A stretch of 59,309 nt of DNA from NCBI GenBank assembly GCA_019748235.1, contig JAIEPU010000018.1, forward strand, positions 1 to 59,309. The letters are read 5' to 3'. The DNA comes from a bacterium. Its GTDB lineage: Bacteria; Planctomycetota; Planctomycetia; Kolteriales; Kolteriaceae. A program made the position numbers and the translations under genes. Of the stretch, positions 1 to 8,494 are shown in pieces; within the stretch, counting starts at the first letter, position 1; each line of letters begins with the position of its first letter. Below the pieces are notes generated by a model that was not told the DNA's origin, did no database searches, and saw only the letters and a program-made list of their open reading frames with translations.

Positions 1-319
1 CAGTAAACGCTTTATTCATCAGTCCGCGCAGGCGCGTGTGGTCGGGTGGATCGTGAAACACGGCCCAGCTAGAAATTGAATCGCGCAGCGTGGCGTAGGC
101 CGTTTGCTTATCGTCCGGCAATTGGGCGAAGAAAGGTCGCATCCGATTGGAGGAAAATCGCTGATCGGAGATCGCCAGCTTCACATCGTCGTACCTTGTG
201 AGCACCCAACCGCCGAGGACCGAGCTGCGATAGAGCGGAGCTTGCTCACGCAATTCTTGGAACACGGGGAAAGGATCGGCAATGACCTCGGGGCGTCTTG
301 GATCGTAGTCAACGGTCAT
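1..319 (-). CDS. Cytochrome P450, N-terminal part (runs off the window)
   Basis: Reading the minus strand from an ATG at 317-319 gives 106 residues with no stop before the window edge, so the C-terminal part with the haem-binding cysteine is outside. What is visible is a soluble bacterial P450 N-terminus: the proline-rich start (DPRRPEVIADPFPVFQELR), the A-helix/beta-1 segment with GGWVLTRYDDVKLAI, and the helix C motif PPDHTRLRGLMNKAFT at residues 91-106. P450s of this type hydroxylate lipids, terpenes or sterols using electrons from ferredoxin. An AGGAG sits about 10 nt before the ATG. The gene starts 38 nt after the upstream thiolase and is probably the last visible gene of a four-gene minus-strand operon (3039 to 1). 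Family is clear; the substrate cannot be told. Confidence 0.88.
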   Translation of the reverse strand, partial: MTVDYDPRRPEVIADPFPVFQELREQAPLYRSSVLGGWVLTRYDDVKLAISDQRFSSNRMRPFFAQLPDDKQTAYATLRDSISSWAVFHDPPDHTRLRGLMNKAFT

Positions 320-357
320 CTGTCAAACGCTCCTGGAAGGATGGAATTACCGAAGCT

Positions 358-1494
358 TCACGAACATTCGAGCACCAGCATGGTGCAGGCATTGGCGTCG
401 AGTTCAAATTCGCCGGCCCCCATGGTCAATGCTGCGGCCAGTCGAGCACCGGGTTGCTGTCGCGGGCCCGCTTCACCGCGCAGTTGCCAGACGAGTTCGG
501 CGATCTGAGCGATACCTGTGGCACCAAGCGGATGCCCCTTTGCCAGCAGTCCACCGCTCACATTCACAACGGCCGCACCGCCTCCGGGCGAGGTCGCGCC
601 AGAGAGCACTAGTTCGCCTCCCTGTCCCCGATCACACAATCCCAACTCCTCGGTGTACAAGATTTCGCCGATGGTGAAGGCATCATGGCACTCGACCAAA
701 TCCAGGTCTTGCGGTCCCACGCCAGCCTGCTCGTAGGCCGCGAGTGCCGCTCGCCGTGCGGCACTTACGGGACGCGGACCATCGGTAAACACAGCCATCC
801 CGGAGGTCAGCGACATTCCACGTATCCAAACGGGACGACTATTGAATCGTGCTGCGTAGCTTGCCGTGCACAGGATGGCCGCCGCGGCTCCGTCCGCTTT
901 CGGACAGCACTGCAATAGAGTGAGCGGGTCGGCAATCATCCGCGAACTTAAGACCTCCTCAATCGTGACGGGCGATTGAAAATAGGCCCGAGGATTCATC
1001 GCAGCCAGCCGACGATTTTTTACCGCGACCGCTGCCAGTTGCTCTCTGGTTAGGCCGAACTGTTGCATGTGCCTGCTGGCTTGTAGGGCGTACCAGCCTG
1101 GCAGATTCAGGCCGGTGTCGAAAAACCAGGCGTCTTGCGTGGGCAACGGCCCACGAATCTCGGACAAGATTTCAACGCCAACAGCAAGCGCGACGTCACA
1201 TATTCCGGCGCGAAGCCAGGCACACGCTTCGACAATTGCTGTCGAGCCCGAAGCGCAGGCATTTTCAACATTGACGATGGGACGGCCAGTCACGCCAATA
1301 TTCTTAAGTACTCGCTGACCGGTTCCGGGCGGTGCGGTGGCCGCGCCACAGAACGAAGCCTGAATCTCAGATGCCCGCACATTTGCATGCTCGAACGCCT
1401 GTTGCACTGCCTCGGCCACCAATGATTCATAACCTCGGTGGGCCTGCTTCGCAAATCGGGTCATGCCGACCCCAAGAATGGCCACATCAGACAT
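358..1494 (-). CDS. Thiolase, SCP-x/lipid-transfer-protein type
   Basis: A 378-residue thiolase-fold protein. The nucleophile is Cys80 in NACASGS; the His-Asp-Ala-Phe motif at 270-273 replaces the NEAF of classical thiolases, as is usual in the SCP-x (sterol carrier protein x) subfamily; GHPLGATG lies at 320-327. There is no C-terminal CxGGG cysteine, also normal for this subfamily. Members cleave or bind branched 3-ketoacyl-CoA, often from sterol or bile-acid side chains, and many work with a DUF35 partner, which is encoded immediately upstream. I chose the ATG at 1494, which overlaps the upstream stop by 8 nt and has a GAGG about 8 nt before it; a TTG at 1503 is the alternative. The substrate is inferred from the subfamily only. 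Confidence 0.88.
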   Translation of the reverse strand: MSDVAILGVGMTRFAKQAHRGYESLVAEAVQQAFEHANVRASEIQASFCGAATAPPGTGQRVLKNIGVTGRPIVNVENACASGSTAIVEACAWLRAGICDVALAVGVEILSEIRGPLPTQDAWFFDTGLNLPGWYALQASRHMQQFGLTREQLAAVAVKNRRLAAMNPRAYFQSPVTIEEVLSSRMIADPLTLLQCCPKADGAAAAILCTASYAARFNSRPVWIRGMSLTSGMAVFTDGPRPVSAARRAALAAYEQAGVGPQDLDLVECHDAFTIGEILYTEELGLCDRGQGGELVLSGATSPGGGAAVVNVSGGLLAKGHPLGATGIAQIAELVWQLRGEAGPRQQPGARLAAALTMGAGEFELDANACTMLVLECS

Positions 1495-1810
1495 CTGGCA
1501 CAAACCTCAATTCGTTTTCGTGCGGCGCAAACTCCACGGATGAGCCAATGTCAACGAGCTCGCCAGATTCGAGCCAACCCATCACCCGTGGGCCACTCTC
1601 CATGCGAATCTCGCAAACGATTCGCTCGCCAACCTGGGTGCGGCTTTCAATCTTACCCCGGTTCGAGAGGTCTACAATCGTTTGAACTGCTGAACCACAG
1701 ACGATGCAACCATGCCTGGCAGGAAAACTGACGGCACCACAGTCACCGCAGTGGGCGCCTTGCAGTCGCGGTTGCCCATTGCGAAGGATCCAAAGCCGTT
1801 CTGACGCCAT
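1487..1810 (-). CDS. DUF35 zinc-ribbon/OB-fold acyl-CoA-associated protein
   Basis: A 107-residue protein with an N-terminal rubredoxin-like zinc ribbon: Cys21, Cys24, Cys35 and Cys38 in the pattern CxxC-x10-CxxC. A short OB-fold follows, with alternating strands from about residue 45 to the end. This is the DUF35 (OB-fold acyl-CoA-associated) family, which forms complexes with SCP-x-type thiolases or MaoC hydratases and stabilises or completes their active site. The stop codon overlaps the start of the SCP-x thiolase, so the two are translationally coupled, which fits a physical complex. It starts 74 nt after the end of the FadA-like thiolase on the same strand. Confidence 0.87.
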   Translation of the reverse strand: MASERLWILRNGQPRLQGAHCGDCGAVSFPARHGCIVCGSAVQTIVDLSNRGKIESRTQVGERIVCEIRMESGPRVMGWLESGELVDIGSSVEFAPHENELRFVPDV

Positions 1811-1884
1811 TACAATCTCGCCTGTCGATGTGGCCGTTCAATTAATTCCAAGAGTAGTTCGCGCGCGTCGCACGATGAGTTCTG

Positions 1885-3039
1885 TCAAATCCGCTCAATG
1901 ACGGTGGCGGTCGCCTGACCGTGCCCAATCGTCATTACCTGGAGTCCTAACGTCCCTCCAGTGGTTTCCAGGCCAACCAGCATTTTTGCCAATAGCGCAA
2001 CGCCGGTTGCCCCGAGCGCGTGTCCGTGAGCAATCGCGCCGCCCCATGGATTCACCTTCCGTAAATTGGCGCCCGTCTCGCGTGCCCATGCCAAGACGAC
2101 GGTTGAGAAGGCCTCGTTGATCTCTATCCAGTCAACGTCATCGATTTGCAGGCCGCTGCGTTCCAGCGCCATCTTCGTGGCGGGCACCACGGCCATCAAC
2201 GCCAGCGCGGGGTCGTCCGCTGCGACGACGCGTGAAAGGAAACGAGCGCGCGGTCGAAGGCCTTGCGCTTCTGCCCATTCCCTGTCGGCGAGCATCGCTG
2301 CCGCGGCACCGTCAGCGAATTGGCTTGAATTTGCTGCGGTCAGCACTCCTTGGCCAATGGGACGGTACGCCGGCTTAAGACTGGCTACCTTCGCCGCGTC
2401 CACAACATCGCGGATTCCTTCATCGCGGGTGAGCCGCATCATGTTTCCCTCCCGATCCATCCCTTCAAACGGGAGTAGTTCGCGGTGCAACTCTGCGTTT
2501 GCGGCACGGGATGCACGGCGTTGGCTTTCTATCCCGAACTCATCGGCATCGGCTCGAGTAATCTTCCATTGCTCGGCAATGCGCTCACCACTTTCGGCCT
2601 GATGAACCAAACCATAACGCGTACAGGCCGCAGGATTCAGATTCTCAAGTCCGCCGATGTCGCTGTAAACGGGGACTCGGGAAATGCTCTCGACTCCAGC
2701 CGCGATACAACAGTTGACATCGCCTGCTGCCACGCTCTGCGCCGCGTTGTGGACTGCCTGTTGGCCGGAGCCGCACCAGCGATTGAGGGTGACGGCTGGA
2801 ACGCTGAACGGGAAACCGGCCTGCAGCACGGCCAGCCGGGCAATATTCGCGCCCTGTTCCCCGACCTGCGATACGCAGCCAACGACAACATCCTCTACAC
2901 AATCGCTCGAGATTCCTACACGTTCGGTAAGTCCGGCCAGCGTCTGAGCCAGGAGCACATCGGGGCGCGTGTCTCGATACGCACCGCCGACACGGGCAAA
3001 CGGCGAACGGACGGCGTCAACAATGACCGGTTGCGGCAT
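1885..3039 (-). CDS. Acetyl-CoA acetyltransferase (FadA/PhaA-like thiolase), altered C-terminal motif
   Basis: A 384-residue classical thiolase by length and motifs. The nucleophilic Cys89 is in NRWCGSGQ, NEAF is at 308-311 and GHALGATG at 339-346. The family catalyses thiolytic cleavage of 3-ketoacyl-CoA, or the reverse condensation. The C-terminal motif is unusual: where family members carry the acid/base cysteine (CIGGGxG), this protein reads MTIGHGQA at 369-376, so threonine 370 occupies the cysteine position and His373 replaces a glycine. The ATG at 3039 has the purine-rich TAGGAAACC before it. It is the first gene of the minus-strand lipid-type operon. Family is certain; full thiolase activity is doubtful given the missing cysteine. 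Confidence 0.9.
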   Translation of the reverse strand: MPQPVIVDAVRSPFARVGGAYRDTRPDVLLAQTLAGLTERVGISSDCVEDVVVGCVSQVGEQGANIARLAVLQAGFPFSVPAVTLNRWCGSGQQAVHNAAQSVAAGDVNCCIAAGVESISRVPVYSDIGGLENLNPAACTRYGLVHQAESGERIAEQWKITRADADEFGIESQRRASRAANAELHRELLPFEGMDREGNMMRLTRDEGIRDVVDAAKVASLKPAYRPIGQGVLTAANSSQFADGAAAAMLADREWAEAQGLRPRARFLSRVVAADDPALALMAVVPATKMALERSGLQIDDVDWIEINEAFSTVVLAWARETGANLRKVNPWGGAIAHGHALGATGVALLAKMLVGLETTGGTLGLQVMTIGHGQATATVIERI

Positions 3040-3645
3040 GGTTTCCTACTCTCAGAGAGCTGTGGATGCACTTGAACGAATCAGATTAAATCGATGCTCA
3101 GCCTTCGATTCTCAATCGATGTTCCTCTACGTGATCGCACGCCAGATGTGACGCCATCTGTCCTCGTAAGGAATGGCTGGCGAATCAACATTCTAACAAG
3201 TGGCCGACGTAGTTGGCGTGGTTTGCTGTTAAAATGCACCCAGATTAATGGGCCTCAAATCAGCAAGACCAGCTAGTGAGGACGAAGCGCTTTGACGTCC
3301 ATCCTCGGCGTTTTGCCTGAGCGTAAGATTGGCGTTGTTGTGATGGCTCGTTCAGGTAAGTATCGCGCGATCGCAATCGGCTGAGGGCTTCTCCTCGCGC
3401 TGTCGGTAAGCAGCATCATGGAGATGAAACGTGCGAATAACCGGCTTTCCATTTTCAGACACATAAAGAGCTGCGCCGTCATCGGATGAAGGAAGGGACT
3501 CAGTCCAGCCATGATGGAGAGAAGCTATCCAAAAATTCTTGAATCACGGAAGAAGGGACGGTAGCCTATCAACCATTCCTACCTGTAGGAATCACAAGGA
3601 ATTTGTCCGCTCTCGTGGCCCGGTCCTTTCAGAAAGATCTCCGTT
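3040..3645. other. 606-nt intergenic region between divergent genes
   Basis: It separates the minus-strand thiolase operon from the plus-strand ABC exporter genes, so it must hold both promoters. I found no convincing -35/-10 pair, operator or RNA. Short open frames here, such as 79 codons on the minus strand at 3273-3512, match no family I recognise and lack a clear ribosome binding site. Confidence 0.5.
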
Positions 3646-4401
3646 TTGATCCCTACCAGCGATGTCGCCATTCGTGTTCGAGGAGTCACCAAGAGTTTTG
3701 GTAGTGGAGAAGCTCGGGTCGAAGCGTTGCGAGGGGTGGACCTCGAAATACCGTCCGGCCAATTCGTCGCGGTCATGGGTCAGTCTGGTTCGGGAAAGAG
3801 CACATTGCTGCACCTTTTGGGTGGACTCGATTATCCCACTAGCGGCACCATTTCGATCGAAGGTCATGACTTAAGCTCTCTCGACGACGACGCCTTGACC
3901 CTCCTGCGCCGCCGACGCATCGGTTTTATTTTCCAGGCCTTCAACTTGCTCGAAGTCCTCTCGGCCGAGGAGAACGTCGCACTTCCGCTGGTGATCGATG
4001 GCGAATCGAACGCCGTTGCTGTGGCTCGCGCTCGTGAATGCCTTGAATTGGTTGGTATCTCCCATCGTCGATCGCATCGACCAACAGAGATGTCGGGGGG
4101 AGAACAGCAACGGGTGGCGATTGCTCGCGCTTTGGTCACGCAGCCGTTGGTCATCTTCGCCGATGAGCCGACCGGCAATCTTGATAGTCAAAACGGCGAC
4201 CAGATCATGGCTTTGCTTCGCCGTCTCGTCGATGAGAAGAAGCAAACGGTATTCATGGTGACGCATGATCCGCGTCACGCTGCCTTGGCGGATCGGTTGA
4301 TCGTACTTCGCGATGGTCGAGTGGCCAACGAGCAGCGACCCTCACAAGCGATGAGAACGGGGGAAGATTCGAGTCTCTCCAACTTACACGAGAACGGATA
4401 A
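3646..4401 (+). CDS. ABC transporter ATP-binding protein (YbbA/LolD/MacB-type)
   Basis: A 251-residue ATPase with all motifs of the family that drives FtsX-type permeases. Walker A is GQSGSGKST at 45-53, the Q-loop glutamine is in FIFQAFN at about 97, the signature MSGGEQQR is at 149-156, Walker B VIFADEPT is at 169-176, the D-loop NLD follows and the H-loop His is at 207. It hydrolyses ATP at the cytoplasmic face of the inner membrane. The reading frame opens with TTG at 3646; no ATG or GTG gives a complete N-terminus. The permease begins 3 nt after the stop, so the two form one unit. The large two-domain permease points to a YbbA/YbbP-like or lipoprotein-releasing exporter. The substrate is unknown. 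Confidence 0.92.
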   Translation: MIPTSDVAIRVRGVTKSFGSGEARVEALRGVDLEIPSGQFVAVMGQSGSGKSTLLHLLGGLDYPTSGTISIEGHDLSSLDDDALTLLRRRRIGFIFQAFNLLEVLSAEENVALPLVIDGESNAVAVARARECLELVGISHRRSHRPTEMSGGEQQRVAIARALVTQPLVIFADEPTGNLDSQNGDQIMALLRRLVDEKKQTVFMVTHDPRHAALADRLIVLRDGRVANEQRPSQAMRTGEDSSLSNLHENG

Positions 4402-4404
4402 CGG

Positions 4405-6930
4405 ATGAGGCTTCTTGGCTATTCGATCCGCGAAATTCTTCGTCGGCCCGGTCGGACCACGTTGACGCTCTTGGGAATCGCGATCGGCGTGTCTGCGATT
4501 GTCGCCATTTCGATCACGATCAACACCACGCGTGGTGCTTACCGTGAATTGTTTGAATCCATTTCCGGCCGGGCAAGCTTGGAAGTCGTTGCCGAGGGAA
4601 CGGGCGGTTTCGAACTGCAAGCGCTAGATGAAGTCCGCAAGATCGATGGCGTCCGATCGATCGTGCCGGCCATTCAATCCTTTAGCGCACTCGGCAGCAC
4701 CCGGGGCTATCTGCCGGTCATGGCGCTTGGAATCGACCCCCAAATCGACCGAGATACACGAGATTATTTCTTTCGCGAAGGGCGATTTCTGGAATCAGGC
4801 GATGAAGTAATGCTGGAGGCCGGTTTCGCCGAGTCGCAGGGTATTCACACGAACGATGAAGTTCGGATGCTGACGACCGCGGGAACGGCAAAGCTAAAAG
4901 TCGTGGGCCTCTTAGAGCCGCGAGGTCCTGCTGCCATCGCTGGTGGTGCAATCGTCATCGTGCCGCTGCCGACGGCGCAGCGACTATTCAAGTTGCCAAA
5001 ACAGATCAACACCGCGCAACTGGTTCTCGAGCCGGGCTTCGATGTTGCCAGCATCGAAGCGAACGTCGCGAAAGTGTTGCCCCCAGGATTAGACGTGCAA
5101 ACGCCCTCCGCTCGTGGTGGGTTATCGCAAAGCAGCATGCTAAGCACCGAACAAGGCCTTGCGGTGATGAGTGTCGTTTCTCTCGTGGCGGGCGCGTTCG
5201 TTATCCTGAACACATTCTTGATGAGCGTCGGAGAGCGGCAACGGCAATTGGCCATCTTACGAGCATTGGGGACAACGCGCTGGCAGCTTACCCGTATCCT
5301 GTTGGCCGAAGCCCTATTGTTGGGCTGCATAGGCACCATCGTCGGCATTGGTTTGGGTTTGTGTCTCGCGGTGGCACTGACTCGTGGAATGGAGGGAATT
5401 CTTCAAACACATTTGCCAGATCTGAAGTTGAGTCTCCAGCCATTTCTACTCGCAGCAGTGCTTGGTCCGGGGATGGCATTAGCCGCGACGTATGTTCCCG
5501 CCCGAAAGGCCGCCGGTCGTTCGATCCTTGCGGGCTTGTTCGACGAACTGACTCTACGTTCGGAACAAAAACGAAGCATTTGGCCTGGTTGCTTGGGTAT
5601 CGCCTTGATTGCTCTTGCGAACGTCGTGGTCGCCGGGTTTCTGAACGATTGGTTTCCGTCAGAGATAATCGATTGGATTGTCCGTCCCACCATGGCAGCA
5701 TTCTTAGTGGGAAGCGTGCTACTCATACCTTTCATTCTCGGTCCCCTCTCCAAAGTGTCGGCGATCATACTTGGGCCTTTGTTAGGTGTGGAAGGTCGGA
5801 TTGCTTTTCGCCAACTCGATCGTCGTCGCCAGCGAACCGCGCTGACGGTTGGCGTGTTGTTCATCGCCATCGTCGTGAGTATTGGCATGGGTAATTCGCT
5901 GATGAACAGCATTCGTGATATTAGCGATTGGACGGAGCGAACGATCGTCTCCGACTTTTTGATTCGAAGCGTTGTGCCCGATACGGGGATTTTGATGGCT
6001 GCTTCGATGCCGGAAGAACTGGCTGCACAGTTCCAATCACTCGGTGGTGTTGAGCGTGTGGACAAGGTGAATTTTGTGCCAGCGCGAGTTTCGGGGCAAC
6101 GTGTGTTGTTGATCGCGCGTGATTGGCCCGCGGATCGTCCCGTCGGACTCGATCTTGCCGAAGGTGATCCCAACGAGGTTTTGCGCGGCTTATTGTCGGG
6201 GGAAGCTGTGCTTGGAACATCCCTTGCCCACCGATTGGGATTGCATCGCGGCGATACGATCACGCTCGAAACACGGATGGGCCCAAAGCGATTGCGAGTT
6301 GCGGGAACATCGACGGAGTATACCGCCGGCGGCGCGTCGCTTTATGTCGACCGAGAGACGGTACGAAAGCTCATGAAGTTGAACGGAGTCGACGTGCTCA
6401 TGATCAAGGCTACCGAAGGTCAGCTTGCGGATCTCAATCCGCGTCTGAAGGAATTTTGCGAACGCGAACATCTGCTCATTCAGTCACAATCGGATTTTCG
6501 AAAGATGATCGACGGAATGATGTCGGGGGTCGTCGGCTTTCTTTGGTTGCTGATGGCTCTTGTGTTCGTGGTCGCATCGCTCGGCGTGGTCAACACGCTG
6601 ACCATGAATGCGATGGAGCAAACTCGGGAGTTTGGAGTTCTGCGTGCCATTGGACTGCTGCGACGACAAATCGGCAGGATGGTATTGGCCGAGGCTATTT
6701 CGATGGCGTTAATCAGCGTCGTTCCGGGTGTGGTAATGGGAATTGCCTTGGCGTTTCTCATGAACGCGAGTACTTATCCGATTGTTGGTCATCCGGTCGA
6801 TTTCAAAGTAGAGGCAGGGTTTGTCATTGCGTGCGTGGGAGCAGCTTTGGCTATTTCCGTTTTGGCCGCTCTATTGCCCGCGCGCCGAGCATCGAAACTC
6901 AAAATTGTCCGTGCGCTGCAATACGAATGA
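4405..6930 (+). CDS. ABC transporter permease with two FtsX/MacB domains (YbbP-like)
   Basis: An 841-residue membrane protein built as a tandem duplication. It has an N-terminal membrane helix at about 13-33 (TLTLLGIAIGVSAIVAISI), a periplasmic MacB-core-like domain to about 230, and a first FtsX membrane block (VVSLVAGAFVILNTFLMSV, about residues 255-370). A second membrane helix and second periplasmic domain follow (about 395-690), then a final FtsX block ending in ALLPARRASKLKIVRALQYE. A similar PARKA motif ends the first block. The size and duplicated layout match YbbP-type permeases rather than single-unit LolC/E. Such transporters extract or expel lipophilic substrates from the inner membrane without a channel. 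Its ATPase lies 3 nt upstream. No outer-membrane partner or adaptor is nearby. Confidence 0.9.
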   Translation: MRLLGYSIREILRRPGRTTLTLLGIAIGVSAIVAISITINTTRGAYRELFESISGRASLEVVAEGTGGFELQALDEVRKIDGVRSIVPAIQSFSALGSTRGYLPVMALGIDPQIDRDTRDYFFREGRFLESGDEVMLEAGFAESQGIHTNDEVRMLTTAGTAKLKVVGLLEPRGPAAIAGGAIVIVPLPTAQRLFKLPKQINTAQLVLEPGFDVASIEANVAKVLPPGLDVQTPSARGGLSQSSMLSTEQGLAVMSVVSLVAGAFVILNTFLMSVGERQRQLAILRALGTTRWQLTRILLAEALLLGCIGTIVGIGLGLCLAVALTRGMEGILQTHLPDLKLSLQPFLLAAVLGPGMALAATYVPARKAAGRSILAGLFDELTLRSEQKRSIWPGCLGIALIALANVVVAGFLNDWFPSEIIDWIVRPTMAAFLVGSVLLIPFILGPLSKVSAIILGPLLGVEGRIAFRQLDRRRQRTALTVGVLFIAIVVSIGMGNSLMNSIRDISDWTERTIVSDFLIRSVVPDTGILMAASMPEELAAQFQSLGGVERVDKVNFVPARVSGQRVLLIARDWPADRPVGLDLAEGDPNEVLRGLLSGEAVLGTSLAHRLGLHRGDTITLETRMGPKRLRVAGTSTEYTAGGASLYVDRETVRKLMKLNGVDVLMIKATEGQLADLNPRLKEFCEREHLLIQSQSDFRKMIDGMMSGVVGFLWLLMALVFVVASLGVVNTLTMNAMEQTREFGVLRAIGLLRRQIGRMVLAEAISMALISVVPGVVMGIALAFLMNASTYPIVGHPVDFKVEAGFVIACVGAALAISVLAALLPARRASKLKIVRALQYE

Positions 6931-7444
6931 GATCGCCTCCGCTTCCCATGGCGTTGGCAGTTACTGAGCGGATGGCAGTATGAATTTCACCATTTGAATT
7001 CTGCGACGCAGCTCATTGGTCGTGCGCTCATGATCGATTCTTTTCGTCACCTCTTGTTCGATCGATTCCTTCAAGTTGCTGACCGCTTCGCCGCACGACC
7101 GACCTTCCAAGTATCTTGGCCGCTGGTCTCACCCGAGGAACTGAGCCACCACTCTCGGAGCGATCTGCAGTGGCTCACGACTCCCACTCGCCGGAGCCTG
7201 CCGAGCAGCCCACGCACGGAGAACCAAATCTTGAGAGCCATGCGGGAGTGAGATGGAATACAAGCCGGAAGGCAAGTAAGATTGGCCGCAGCCATGGGCC
7301 GCACCTCCCAATTAGGTTCCCTGAATGAACAAAGTGGCAAGTGGATTGCGGAACGATGTTCTTCCGACGATTGCAGGATCGACAAGAAGCGGAGGGCACT
7401 GCTTACGCTTGTTTTTCCCAAGTTCTCAGTGAAGGAGTTCTCGT
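6931..7444. other. 514-nt intergenic region before the sugar-type operon
   Basis: It lies between the ABC permease stop and the Gfo/Idh gene on the same strand. Open frames on both strands are short, overlapping and unrelated to any family I know. The only functional element I can support is the AAGGAG at 7434-7439, the ribosome binding site of the downstream TTG start. No clear terminator or promoter was seen. Confidence 0.5.
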
Positions 7445-8494
7445 TTGGCAGAAGTACGATTCGGCCTGATTGGCTATGGAGCTTGGGGAACTCACAATGC
7501 TCGCAGCATCAACGCCGTCAAGCAGGCATCTCTTGTTGCGATTGCGGGCCACTCGCCAGAGAGTTGCGAGCGAGCTCGACAGGAACATCCTTCCGCTCGA
7601 ATTTACGCCGACTACCGGGAGATGCTGCAGAAGGAGTCGTTGGATGCAGTTGATGTGGTACTTCCCTCTGATTTGCATCATTCGGTGAGTTGCGACGTGC
7701 TTCGATCAGGTCGGCATTTGCTTCTTGAGAAGCCAATGACATTGTCGATTCCACACTGCACCGAGCTGATTCAATTGGCTAAGGAAAACAAACGACTGCT
7801 CGCGATTGGACATGAACTCCGCATGTCATCGCTTTGGGGCAAAGTAAAGGAACTCATCAATGAGGGAGCCATTGGTGAGCCTCTCTACGCCTTGATTGAA
7901 CTCTGGCGTCGCCCTTATCGGTTAGGCTCCTCCGGATGGCGTTACGCGATCGATCGCGTGGGAAGTTGGATACTCGAGGAGCCCATTCATTTCTTCGATC
8001 TTGCCAGGTGGTACTTCTCTGCCGTCGGCGACCCCGTTTCCGTTTACGCTCAAGCGAACGGCCGAGATCCCGGTCATCCCGAGCTTCACGATAACTTCTC
8101 CGCGATCATTAGCTTTCCACGTGGTCGATATGCGGTGATTTCTCAAACACTCGCGGCGTGGCAACATCATCAAACCGTCAAGTTAACGGGGACGAAGGGG
8201 GCTCTCTGGGCAAAGTGGAGTGGAGCGATGGATCGAACATTTGCTCCCACCTTCCAACTTGAAATACAAACCGACGGAGAGCCGAAACAGGTCACGATCG
8301 AAAAGCCCTCGGGGGAAGTCTATGAACTGGTGGATCAAATCGAGCGATTTACGGACGCCATCATAAACGTCCGACCGGTTCCGTGTACTGGTGAGGATGG
8401 CCGCTGGTCCGTCGCGATGTGTTTACGCGCCGAGGAGTCTCTTCGAACCGGAATGCCGGTTAGTTTAAGCGATATGGGAGTGCTTGACGCGTGA
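7445..8494 (+). CDS. Gfo/Idh/MocA family NAD(P)-dependent oxidoreductase
   Basis: A 349-residue cytosolic dehydrogenase. The N-terminal Rossmann fold has G10-x-G12-x-x-G15 (LIGYGAWGTHNA), and the family EKP motif with the catalytic-site lysine is at 95-97 (LLLEKPMTL). A C-terminal beta-sheet substrate domain follows. The family oxidises or reduces sugars, inositols and sugar derivatives at a ring carbon. The start is TTG at 7445, supported by AAGGAG about 5 nt upstream; a signal peptide is absent, unlike its paralogue at 9829. Its stop overlaps the GTG of the next gene by 4 nt (GTGA), so it is coupled to an MFS transporter. It heads a five-gene operon to 13021. The exact sugar is unknown. Confidence 0.9.
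   Translation: MAEVRFGLIGYGAWGTHNARSINAVKQASLVAIAGHSPESCERARQEHPSARIYADYREMLQKESLDAVDVVLPSDLHHSVSCDVLRSGRHLLLEKPMTLSIPHCTELIQLAKENKRLLAIGHELRMSSLWGKVKELINEGAIGEPLYALIELWRRPYRLGSSGWRYAIDRVGSWILEEPIHFFDLARWYFSAVGDPVSVYAQANGRDPGHPELHDNFSAIISFPRGRYAVISQTLAAWQHHQTVKLTGTKGALWAKWSGAMDRTFAPTFQLEIQTDGEPKQVTIEKPSGEVYELVDQIERFTDAIINVRPVPCTGEDGRWSVAMCLRAEESLRTGMPVSLSDMGVLDA

Noticed and set aside
2066..2602. A 178-codon plus-strand frame opposite the thiolase gene
   Set aside because: It is the antisense shadow of a clear thiolase; its translation is Ser/Ala/Arg-rich without family motifs.
5403..6263. A 286-codon minus-strand frame inside the ABC permease gene
   Set aside because: Antisense shadow of the FtsX permease; Arg/Ser/Pro-rich translation and no ribosome binding site.
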